A DNA stretch of 14,534 bases from Rickettsiales bacterium (lineage in GTDB: Bacteria > Pseudomonadota > Alphaproteobacteria > Rickettsiales > UBA1997): contig SHWK01000014.1 of assembly GCA_009693885.1 (NCBI GenBank), positions 1 through 14,534 on the forward strand. The letters are read 5' to 3'. The notes beneath the pieces were generated by a model, which was not told where the DNA came from, searched no databases, and saw only the letters and a list, made by a program, of their open reading frames with translations. Both the position numbers and the translations under genes were made by a program. Shown here piece by piece: positions 1 through 5,377 of this stretch (position 1 is the first letter of the stretch; each line of letters begins with the position of its first letter).

Positions 1-1
1 C

Positions 2-118
2 GCAGATGAGATTTTTGATTTGAGTGATTCTATTGCAAAAATGTTAACACAAACAACATCACTAAATCTCGATAAAAAACTTTTATTGGTGAATTTATTC
101 AGCAGAATCTGTTTATAA
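2..118 (+). CDS. 3' end of an unidentified gene, possibly DNA polymerase III delta' subunit (partial)
   Basis: An open frame enters from the left edge and ends at a TAA at 116-118, giving the last 38 residues of a protein. The tail includes SLNLDKKLLLVNLFSRI. Its helical pattern, with a Leu-Asn-Leu-Asp-basic core near the C-terminus, resembles my recollection of the end of alphaproteobacterial DNA polymerase III delta' (HolB), but 38 residues cannot prove that. It converges on carB with only 2 bp between the stop codons. It could be any other protein ending in an amphipathic helix, or chance coding, since there is no start or domain to inspect. Confidence 0.45.
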   Translation, partial: ADEIFDLSDSIAKMLTQTTSLNLDKKLLLVNLFSRICL

Positions 119-120
119 AA

Positions 121-1773
121 TCAACTCTCGTAACAAGAATACATATAAGGTGTAACCGAATCAAACTCTGCCGCACAAGAATCCACGCGCTTATAAACTG
201 GATTAACCCCTAAATTTTGACGAATCTTCCGCACATTTTTTTCATCCATCGCGGTTAATTTTGCCAATCTTTTATCAGCAAAACCCATTCTCTTTAAGGC
301 CAGCATCCCTTCAAAATCACGCGGCAAACCACTTTTCTTCACTTCACTTTCTGCATCAATAATATTTTTTATTTGCTCTAAAAACCACGGATCATAAAAA
401 GTTAATTTGTTGATTTCTTCAAGCGAAAGCCCTTCGCGCATGGCTTGCGCAATTAGAACAATTCTATTTGGCGCTGCAATTTTGATTCTTTCAGAAATAA
501 TTTTTAATCGCTGCTCGGGATCATCGGAAGCAATCATAACATCATCAAAACCACAAAGGCCTGCCTCTAAACTACGCAAAGCTTTTTGCAAACTTTCTGC
601 GAATGAACGACCAATCCCCATCGCCTCACCCACTGATTTCATCGAACTTGAAAGCACATTATCGCTGCCTTTAAATTTCTCAAAAGCAAAGCGCGGAATT
701 TTTACTACAACATAATCAATAGTCGGCTCAAACGAGGCAGGAGTAACTCCGCCCGTAATATCATTTTTAATTTCATCAAGAGTATAACCAACCGCAAGCT
801 TTGCCGCAACCTTAGCGATCGGGAAGCCTGTAGCCTTTGAAGCCAATGCTGATGAGCGCGAAACCCGCGGATTCATCTCAATTACCAACAACTGACCATC
901 TTTAGGATTGACTGCAAATTGCACATTCGAACCGCCAGTTTCAACGCCAATCTCACGCAATACCGCAATTGAAGCATCGCGCATGCGCTGATATTCTTTA
1001 TCGGTTAAAGTTAAAGCCGGCGCCACAGTGATTGAATCTCCGGTATGAACCCCCATCGGATCAACATTTTCAATAGAGCAGATGATTATCGCATTATCAT
1101 TTTTATCGCGCACAACTTCCATCTCAAACTCTTTCCAACCAATGATTGATTTATCGATCAACACTTCATTTGTTGGCGACATTGCCAAGCCATATTCAAC
1201 AATTTGCTTGTATTCTTCTTCGGTGTAAGCCACGCCACCTCCAGCTCCACCCATTGTAAATGAAGGGCGAATAATTGCTGGCAAACCAATTTCTGGCAAA
1301 TATTTTATCGCATCTTCTAAGGTTTTTACGATGATATTTTTAGGAGTTTCAAGGCCAATTTTTTCCATCGCCTTTTGAAATAGTGAGCGATCTTCAGCTT
1401 TTTTAATTGCCTCAATCGAAGCGCCAATTAATTCAATATTATATTTTTCGAGCACACCATTTTTTGCTAGAGCGATTGCGCAATTTAGTGCAGTTTGCCC
1501 GCCAACCGTTGGCAATATTGCATCGGGACGCTCTTTAGCGATGATGGATTCTACTACATCTGGATCAATCGGCTCGATATAAGTGCGATCCGCTAAATCA
1601 GGATCGGTCATTATAGTAGCCGGATTTGAGTTGATGAGGATCACCTTGTAACCCTCCTCCCTCAAGGCTTTGCAGGCTTGCGTACCAGAATAATCGAATT
1701 CGCAGGCTTGCCCGATAACAATCGGACCAGCTCCAATGATCAAGATTGATTTAATGTCTGTTCTTTTAGGCAT
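121..1773 (-). CDS. carB: Carbamoyl-phosphate synthase large subunit, N-terminal half only
   Basis: This is the N-terminal half of CarB, which activates bicarbonate with ATP and makes carbamate from ammonia supplied by CarA, feeding arginine and pyrimidine synthesis. Residues 1-400 form the carboxyphosphate domain: an N-terminal GxGPxxIGQ segment near 14-22, the ATP-grasp loop RPSFTMGGAGGG at 169-180, and metal-binding EMNPRVSRSS at 299-308, almost in E. coli numbering. Residues 401-550 form the oligomerisation domain, ending in VDSCAAEF and YMYSCYES. Full CarB is about 1,070 residues. Here a TGA follows exactly where the second ATP-grasp half should begin. Translation past the stop gives no CarB sequence, so a point nonsense mutation does not explain it. 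It is either a split carB whose second half lies elsewhere, as in some archaea and Aquifex, or a truncation. Residues visible in this half are intact. Confidence 0.95.
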   Translation of the reverse strand: MPKRTDIKSILIIGAGPIVIGQACEFDYSGTQACKALREEGYKVILINSNPATIMTDPDLADRTYIEPIDPDVVESIIAKERPDAILPTVGGQTALNCAIALAKNGVLEKYNIELIGASIEAIKKAEDRSLFQKAMEKIGLETPKNIIVKTLEDAIKYLPEIGLPAIIRPSFTMGGAGGGVAYTEEEYKQIVEYGLAMSPTNEVLIDKSIIGWKEFEMEVVRDKNDNAIIICSIENVDPMGVHTGDSITVAPALTLTDKEYQRMRDASIAVLREIGVETGGSNVQFAVNPKDGQLLVIEMNPRVSRSSALASKATGFPIAKVAAKLAVGYTLDEIKNDITGGVTPASFEPTIDYVVVKIPRFAFEKFKGSDNVLSSSMKSVGEAMGIGRSFAESLQKALRSLEAGLCGFDDVMIASDDPEQRLKIISERIKIAAPNRIVLIAQAMREGLSLEEINKLTFYDPWFLEQIKNIIDAESEVKKSGLPRDFEGMLALKRMGFADKRLAKLTAMDEKNVRKIRQNLGVNPVYKRVDSCAAEFDSVTPYMYSCYES

Positions 1774-1792
1774 GAAGATTTTTCGAAGAAAC

Positions 1793-1820
1793 TTGAGAAA
1801 ATTTTGTTAGCAATTATAAT
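1793..1820 (+). promoter_or_regulatory. Sigma-70-type promoter for nusB-rimM
   Basis: TTGAGA at 1793-1798 is followed after 16 nt by a perfect TATAAT at 1815-1820. The start would be near 1827, about 24 nt before the nusB ATG at 1851. It shares the AT-symmetric octamer ATTATAAT (1813-1820) with the carB promoter, so one opened stretch of DNA could serve both directions. Confidence 0.7.
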
Positions 1821-1840
1821 AGCCAACCTCAAAAAGTCAA
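1813..1840 (-). promoter_or_regulatory. Sigma-70-type promoter for carB
   Basis: Read on the minus strand, TTGACT (1835-1840) is followed after 16 nt by a perfect TATAAT (1813-1818). Transcription would start near 1806, giving a leader of about 30 nt before the carB ATG at 1773. The -10 box overlaps the opposing nusB promoter by 4 bp. The match is read directly; activity is inferred. Confidence 0.75.
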
Positions 1841-1850
1841 TTTAACAAGA

Positions 1851-2387
1851 ATGCAAAAAAATCAGAACCGAAAAACCAAATCCGATATAATCACCCGTAA
1901 GCGCAGCATGACTCGCTTGATGGCCGTGCAAATTTTTTATCAATTTGAGTTTTATGAGCAAAAAACTCCTCTAAATGAGATAAAAAACAATACAATCGAA
2001 GAATATCGCTTTGATGATGCCGATGATGCAAAATCTTATCGCGATAAAATTGATCTCGTACTTTTAGATAATTTAATCAACGGACTCGTTATTGATTGCG
2101 CCACAATTGACGCAGAAATTTCTGCCTTATTGCAAGCTGGTTGGACAATCGAAAAAATCTCTCGCTTAATGTTGCAAATTTTGCGCTTTGCTACCCTAGA
2201 ATTAAAGGTCGCAAAAGATGTTCCATTCAAAGTTATTATTGATGAATATGTCGAAATATCTTCACATTTTTTTGAAGATTCGCGCACTAGTTTTGTAAAT
2301 TCAATTCTAGAAAATCTCGCTAAAAAATTTCGCGCTGCAGAATTCAAAAAATCTCACGCTACAAAAAAAGTTGCAAAAAATGACTAA
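1851..2387 (+). CDS. nusB: Transcription antitermination factor NusB
   Basis: NusB binds the boxA RNA element with S10 (NusE) and helps RNA polymerase through rRNA operons. The family pattern is clear. A basic N-terminal segment followed by an alanine/aromatic helix (TRKRSMTRLMAVQIFYQFEF, 15-34) matches the usual RxxAxQxLYQ region, and DVPFKVIIDEYVEISSHFF (123-141) followed by FVNSILENLAKKF (149-160) is the signature C-terminal part. At 178 residues it is longer than the usual 135-160, with extra lysine-rich residues at both ends. I keep the ATG at 1851 because a well-placed promoter lies 31 bp upstream and the basic residues just inside are part of the RNA-binding region. A second Met at residue 20 would remove them. 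The 3' end overlaps rimM by 8 bp, indicating co-transcription. Confidence 0.93.
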   Translation: MQKNQNRKTKSDIITRKRSMTRLMAVQIFYQFEFYEQKTPLNEIKNNTIEEYRFDDADDAKSYRDKIDLVLLDNLINGLVIDCATIDAEISALLQAGWTIEKISRLMLQILRFATLELKVAKDVPFKVIIDEYVEISSHFFEDSRTSFVNSILENLAKKFRAAEFKKSHATKKVAKND

Positions 2388-2943
2388 AAAAATTCTCATC
2401 GGAAAAATAACTTCAGTTTTTGGAATCAAGGGTGAAATCAAGATTCTAAGCCATTGCCAGCATCCCGCTGATATCGAAAATTATCCACTTTTTGATAAAA
2501 ATGACAATGTCATCAAATTAAAAATCATCAATAAAAATAAAAATTCGATAATTTCAAGTGGCAATAATGGTGTAGTTTTAATCGCAAAAATTGCTGGATT
2601 AGATGATCGCAATGAAGCAGAAAAACTACGAGGCACAGATCTATTCACTAATCGCGATGATTTTAAAAAACCCTCTACTGATGAATTTTATCAGGTTGAT
2701 TTAATTGGATTAAATGTAATTGATGAGACAGAAAAAAATATCGGCAAGGTCGCCAATATCATGGATTTTGGGGCCGGAACGATGTTAGAAATTATATTTA
2801 ATGAAGCTGATCCTAAAAAAAACTTAGAGAAAATTGAGAATTTTCCTTTTAAGAATGAGATTTTCCCCGAAGTGGATATTCGCGCCGGAACCATTAAAAT
2901 AAGCCTTCCAGAAGTTATTAAAATTGAGAATTATGATTTATAA
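2380..2943 (+). CDS. rimM: 16S rRNA processing protein RimM
   Basis: RimM binds ribosomal protein S19 and helps mature the 30S head. Starting at the ATG at 2380, the protein has 187 residues, normal for the family. The N-terminal barrel begins KILIGKITSVFGIKGEIKI, matching the family's GxxxxxxGIxGExK signature. The PRC-barrel half begins with EFYQVDLIGLNVIDE and continues GKVANIMDFGAGTMLEI. It ends with FPEVDIRAGTIKISLPEV, the usual closing strands. An in-frame TTG at 2371 would add three residues (M-Q-K); I prefer the ATG, which overlaps the end of nusB by 8 bp. Neither start has a convincing ribosome-binding site. The last codons (Leu, stop) lie inside the left arm of the large inverted repeat. 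The usual partners rpsP, trmD and rplS are absent. Confidence 0.93.
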   Translation: MTKKILIGKITSVFGIKGEIKILSHCQHPADIENYPLFDKNDNVIKLKIINKNKNSIISSGNNGVVLIAKIAGLDDRNEAEKLRGTDLFTNRDDFKKPSTDEFYQVDLIGLNVIDETEKNIGKVANIMDFGAGTMLEIIFNEADPKKNLEKIENFPFKNEIFPEVDIRAGTIKISLPEVIKIENYDL

Positions 2944-3060
2944 AAAAAGATGATTAAAAATTTATTTCTTAGTTAAGTATTTTGTTGCTCAGAGGATCTG
3001 CACTCCATTCGCACAAAATACTTAACTAAGAAATAAATTTTTAATCATCTTTTTTTATAA
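2938..3060. repeat. Perfect 48-bp inverted repeat with 27-nt loop; possible small palindromic mobile element or bidirectional terminator
   Basis: Arms 2938-2985 and 3013-3060 are perfect reverse complements over 48 bp; I paired them base by base and found no mismatch. The loop is 2986-3012. The arms have about 6 G/C in 48, whereas the loop has 15 in 27. Each arm carries a run of seven A or T (2942-2948 and 3050-3056), so both transcripts would end in a hairpin plus U-tract. The outer six bases of both arms are TTATAA, itself a palindrome, so the flanks can also be read as a 6-bp direct repeat around a 111-bp core (2944-3054). Both convergent genes end in Leu-stop encoded by this TTATAA. A terminator role is likely from position, but such stems are usually short and GC-rich, so this is not a standard terminator. 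Confidence 0.95.
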
Positions 3061-3471
3061 CAAAACTTTAATTTTTTCTGCGATTTTTTTTGGCTTAAAA
3101 CTTTCAACATCAACGCAAACAATCTCAACCTTTAAGCAAGCTAATACAACTTTATCTTTTTGCATTTCTTGTCTCATTACAATTGAAGCTGCGTTAATTT
3201 CTTCTACCACAACCGTAACTTCTACTAAATCATCCAATCGCGCTGGCCTTAGATAATCAAGCTCACAACGCCTAACGACAAAAGCGATTTTTTCTTTTTC
3301 AATTAATTCATTTTGCGAGATTCCTAAATTGCGCAAAAAATCTGTGCGAGCGCGTTCAAAAAATTTAAGATAATTTGCGTAATACATAACGCCACCAGCA
3401 TCGGTATCTTCATAGTAAACACGGTATTGTGCAAAGAAATTTACTGCTGATTTTTTGCTTAGATTATTCAT
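3055..3471 (-). CDS. ybgC: YbgC/FadM-type acyl-CoA thioesterase
   Basis: This is a 138-residue hot-dog-fold thioesterase of the YbgC family, which hydrolyses acyl-CoA thioesters and in proteobacteria is often linked to the Tol-Pal envelope system. The diagnostic motif YYEDTDAGGVMYYANYLKFF spans 19-38, followed by ERARTDFLR. By comparison with 4-hydroxybenzoyl-CoA thioesterase the catalytic Asp is probably D24. A second family segment, VVRRCELDYLRPARLDDLVE, lies at 65-84. Length is typical. There is no signal peptide or membrane segment. It starts 25 bp after queD on the same strand, so the two are probably co-transcribed. The tolQRAB genes that commonly follow are not here; instead the gene ends inside the large inverted repeat. 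Substrate chain length cannot be read from sequence. Confidence 0.9.
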   Translation of the reverse strand: MNNLSKKSAVNFFAQYRVYYEDTDAGGVMYYANYLKFFERARTDFLRNLGISQNELIEKEKIAFVVRRCELDYLRPARLDDLVEVTVVVEEINAASIVMRQEMQKDKVVLACLKVEIVCVDVESFKPKKIAEKIKVLL

Positions 3472-3496
3472 AAATTATTTTTTAACAAATTTTGAA

Positions 3497-3916
3497 TTAT
3501 TTGGCCTCAACATAGCAATTTGGCGTTTCATAAAGTTTAATCGCCACGCATTTTACATTTTTGCCCATAAATAATTTTGGACAAACTTCTTTTAATAAAA
3601 ACTTAGCGATATTTTCAGCCGTAGGGTTTTCATCTAGATAAAAAATTTCTTGCCCAGTCTCAGCAGCAATTTTTTCTCCTAATTTTTTATCATATTGCGA
3701 TAAGATTGTATTGTGATCAAAATTATCATCGATCCATGAGCCTAATATTTGCCTAATCTCACCAAAATCAATTACCCTTCCTAAATCATCTAAATCATCA
3801 CCTTCAAAAGTCGCCTCTAGCGCATAACGATGCCCATGCAACATTTTGCATTTGCTTTCGTGATTAAGAATGCGATGCGCGGTATCAAATTCAATTCTTC
3901 TTGTGCAGGTAATCAT
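3497..3916 (-). CDS. queD: 6-carboxy-5,6,7,8-tetrahydropterin synthase (QueD/PTPS family)
   Basis: QueD converts 7,8-dihydroneopterin triphosphate to 6-carboxytetrahydropterin, an early step towards queuosine in tRNA. The 139-residue protein has the zinc ligands H14 (DTAHR) and H27 and H29 in the CxxxHGH motif CKMLHGH, with C23 as the catalytic cysteine typical of QueD. DNFDHNTIL supplies the conserved Asp-His pair, PTAENIA the usual helix, and YETPNCYVE the closing substrate-binding Glu. QueD is favoured over eukaryotic-type 6-pyruvoyl-tetrahydropterin synthase because of CxxxHGH and the bacterial context. No other queuosine gene is in the window. It diverges from hisI over 98 bp and heads a two-gene unit with ybgC. 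No ribosome-binding site is evident before the ATG at 3916. Confidence 0.9.
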   Translation of the reverse strand: MITCTRRIEFDTAHRILNHESKCKMLHGHRYALEATFEGDDLDDLGRVIDFGEIRQILGSWIDDNFDHNTILSQYDKKLGEKIAAETGQEIFYLDENPTAENIAKFLLKEVCPKLFMGKNVKCVAIKLYETPNCYVEAK

Positions 3917-4014
3917 TTGTATTAAACTATTATTAAAATAATAAACTTCCCAACAACAAACCGCGCGGGACTAACCCTTAAAAAATATTTCAGTTAATTT
4001 ACAACCACCATTAT

Positions 4015-4359
4015 ATGACCCAAATTTTAAAAAATCTAAAGTTTAATGAGCGAGGCCTAATCCCAGCAATTGCGCAAGATCACAGCTCTGGAGAGGTCTT
4101 GATGCAAGCTTGGATGAGTCGCGAAAGTCTAAAATTAACTCTGCAAACCGGCCTCGCCACCTACTTTTCAAGATCCCGCAACGCCTTATGGAAAAAGGGT
4201 GAAACCTCTGGTAACCTACAAAAAATAGTAGAAATTGTTGCTGATTGCGATTTTGACTGCATCTTACTGAAAGTTAAACAACAAGGCCCCGCTTGCCACA
4301 CTGGAAAAGCGAATTGCTTTTTTAACAAGATTTTAGTAGTACCTGCTAAGCAAGATTAG
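4015..4359 (+). CDS. hisI: Phosphoribosyl-AMP cyclohydrolase
   Basis: HisI opens the purine ring of phosphoribosyl-AMP, the third step of histidine synthesis. The 114-residue protein is the stand-alone cyclohydrolase, without the HisE pyrophosphohydrolase domain found fused in enterics. Motifs run in family order: GLIPAIAQD near 14-22, EVLMQAWM at 27-34, TYFSRSRNALWKKGETSGN at 49-67, then DCDFDCILLKVKQQGPACHTG at 77-97 and NCFF at 100-103. D77, D79 and D81 are the expected magnesium ligands; C78, C94 and C101 the expected zinc ligands. The other his genes are not here. The gene stands alone on the plus strand and its stop is 9 bp from that of hutG, so a biosynthetic and a catabolic histidine gene converge with no obvious terminator between them. 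Confidence 0.95.
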   Translation: MTQILKNLKFNERGLIPAIAQDHSSGEVLMQAWMSRESLKLTLQTGLATYFSRSRNALWKKGETSGNLQKIVEIVADCDFDCILLKVKQQGPACHTGKANCFFNKILVVPAKQD

Positions 4360-4368
4360 TGATGCCCT

Positions 4369-5334
4369 CTAGCGCTCACAAAGCCTAAAAATCATACTCG
4401 CCGCAAGTTTTGCCGTGCGCAAATCAATATCAAATTTTGGATTTAACTCTGCAAAATCAAGGCCAATGAACTTTTTTGATTTTGTAATTTGATCAAAAAT
4501 CGTCATAAAAATATGATCAGGTACAATACCGTTATATGAAGTAGCACTTACTCCTGGAGCGTACGCCGCGGCAAAAGCATCCATACAAATTGTTAAATAA
4601 ACATGATCAACCGAATCGATAAATTTTGCAATTTTATGCGCGTTATTTTGTTTTTCATCATAGTGAAGTTGATCACCTAAAATATATTCTACACCAAATT
4701 TTTCTGCCTCATTAAATAATAATTTTGTATTGCCATATTTTTGAACTCCTACAGCCAAGCAGTTAAAATGGTGGTTATTTTGTTTTGCCTCAGTAGCAAT
4801 TTGCCAAATACTTGTACCAGAAGTTGCGCCGATATTTTTATCAATTGGACGCAAATCAAAATGTGCATCGATATTTATTATACCAATTTTTTTATCTTTT
4901 TTAATAAAATTATGAATACCCGAATAATGCCCGTAAGTTACATCATGACCCCCTCCAAGCACAATTGGCAAGCATCCAGCCGCCAAAACTTTTTCCACGT
5001 AAGATCCCAATTCGATTTGCGCGCGTTCTAAATTATTGTCTTCACAAGAAATTACGCCACCGTGAAATAAATCAACATTATCAAAATGAACCGGTAGATT
5101 CGCCATTACTTGCGCAATTGATTGATGACCACCCGCAGCACCAATTCTTCCTTGATTTCTTCTCACGCCCTCATCGGTTGCAAATCCTAAAAATACAAAA
5201 CCTTTGTGATTTGGCGCTAGTGAAATTTTCTCATTTTTTAGATCGATATATTTTATTACCTGATGCCAGCGTAGCACATCAGCACTAGTTCCATCAACAC
5301 GACCAATAACTGGAGAAAATTTTTCGTAAGTCAT
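4369..5334 (-). CDS. hutG: Formimidoylglutamase (arginase/ureohydrolase family)
   Basis: HutG performs the last step of the four-step histidine pathway, hydrolysing N-formimidoyl-glutamate to glutamate and formamide at a dinuclear manganese centre. The 321-residue protein shows the ureohydrolase motifs GGGHD (127-131), NIDAHFD (154-160), TICMDAFAAAYAPGVSA (248-264) and GLDFAELNP (291-299). H130, D156, H158, D160 and D252 are probable metal ligands. In the third motif the family's usual first Asp of DxD is Cys (C250). I believe some formimidoylglutamases carry Cys here but cannot verify it. Position at the end of hutH-hutU-hutI fixes the role better than sequence alone, since agmatinases share the fold. 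It lies 43 bp after hutI. Confidence 0.9.
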   Translation of the reverse strand: MTYEKFSPVIGRVDGTSADVLRWHQVIKYIDLKNEKISLAPNHKGFVFLGFATDEGVRRNQGRIGAAGGHQSIAQVMANLPVHFDNVDLFHGGVISCEDNNLERAQIELGSYVEKVLAAGCLPIVLGGGHDVTYGHYSGIHNFIKKDKKIGIINIDAHFDLRPIDKNIGATSGTSIWQIATEAKQNNHHFNCLAVGVQKYGNTKLLFNEAEKFGVEYILGDQLHYDEKQNNAHKIAKFIDSVDHVYLTICMDAFAAAYAPGVSATSYNGIVPDHIFMTIFDQITKSKKFIGLDFAELNPKFDIDLRTAKLAASMIFRLCER

Positions 5335-5377
5335 AAATTAATTTTATTTTGTAATTTGATTTTACTTCTTTTCAAAT

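Noticed and set aside
1..120. Readthrough or recoding of the carB TGA to reach a full-length protein
   Set aside because: The minus-strand frame after the stop gives Phe-Tyr-Lys-Gln-Ile-Leu and so on for 40 residues without any CarB similarity, whereas the second half should begin with another GGGPxRIGQ-type segment soon after.
407..715. Plus-strand open frame of 102 codons inside carB
   Set aside because: It lies fully antisense to a clear carB coding region and its protein has no recognisable pattern; a shadow frame.
2986..3012. Loop of the large palindrome as a tRNA fragment or attachment site
   Set aside because: Only 27 nt, with no cloverleaf arm or TPsiC-like sequence and no second copy in the window.
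3917..4014. Promoter pair between queD and hisI
   Set aside because: The gap is AT-rich and offers several weak -10-like strings, but none with a matching -35 at 16-18 bp; TTATAT lies directly against the hisI ATG, too close for a normal leader.
4741..5288. Two overlapping plus-strand open frames opposite hutG
   Set aside because: Antisense to conserved hutG motifs, low-complexity composition, no start context; shadow frames.
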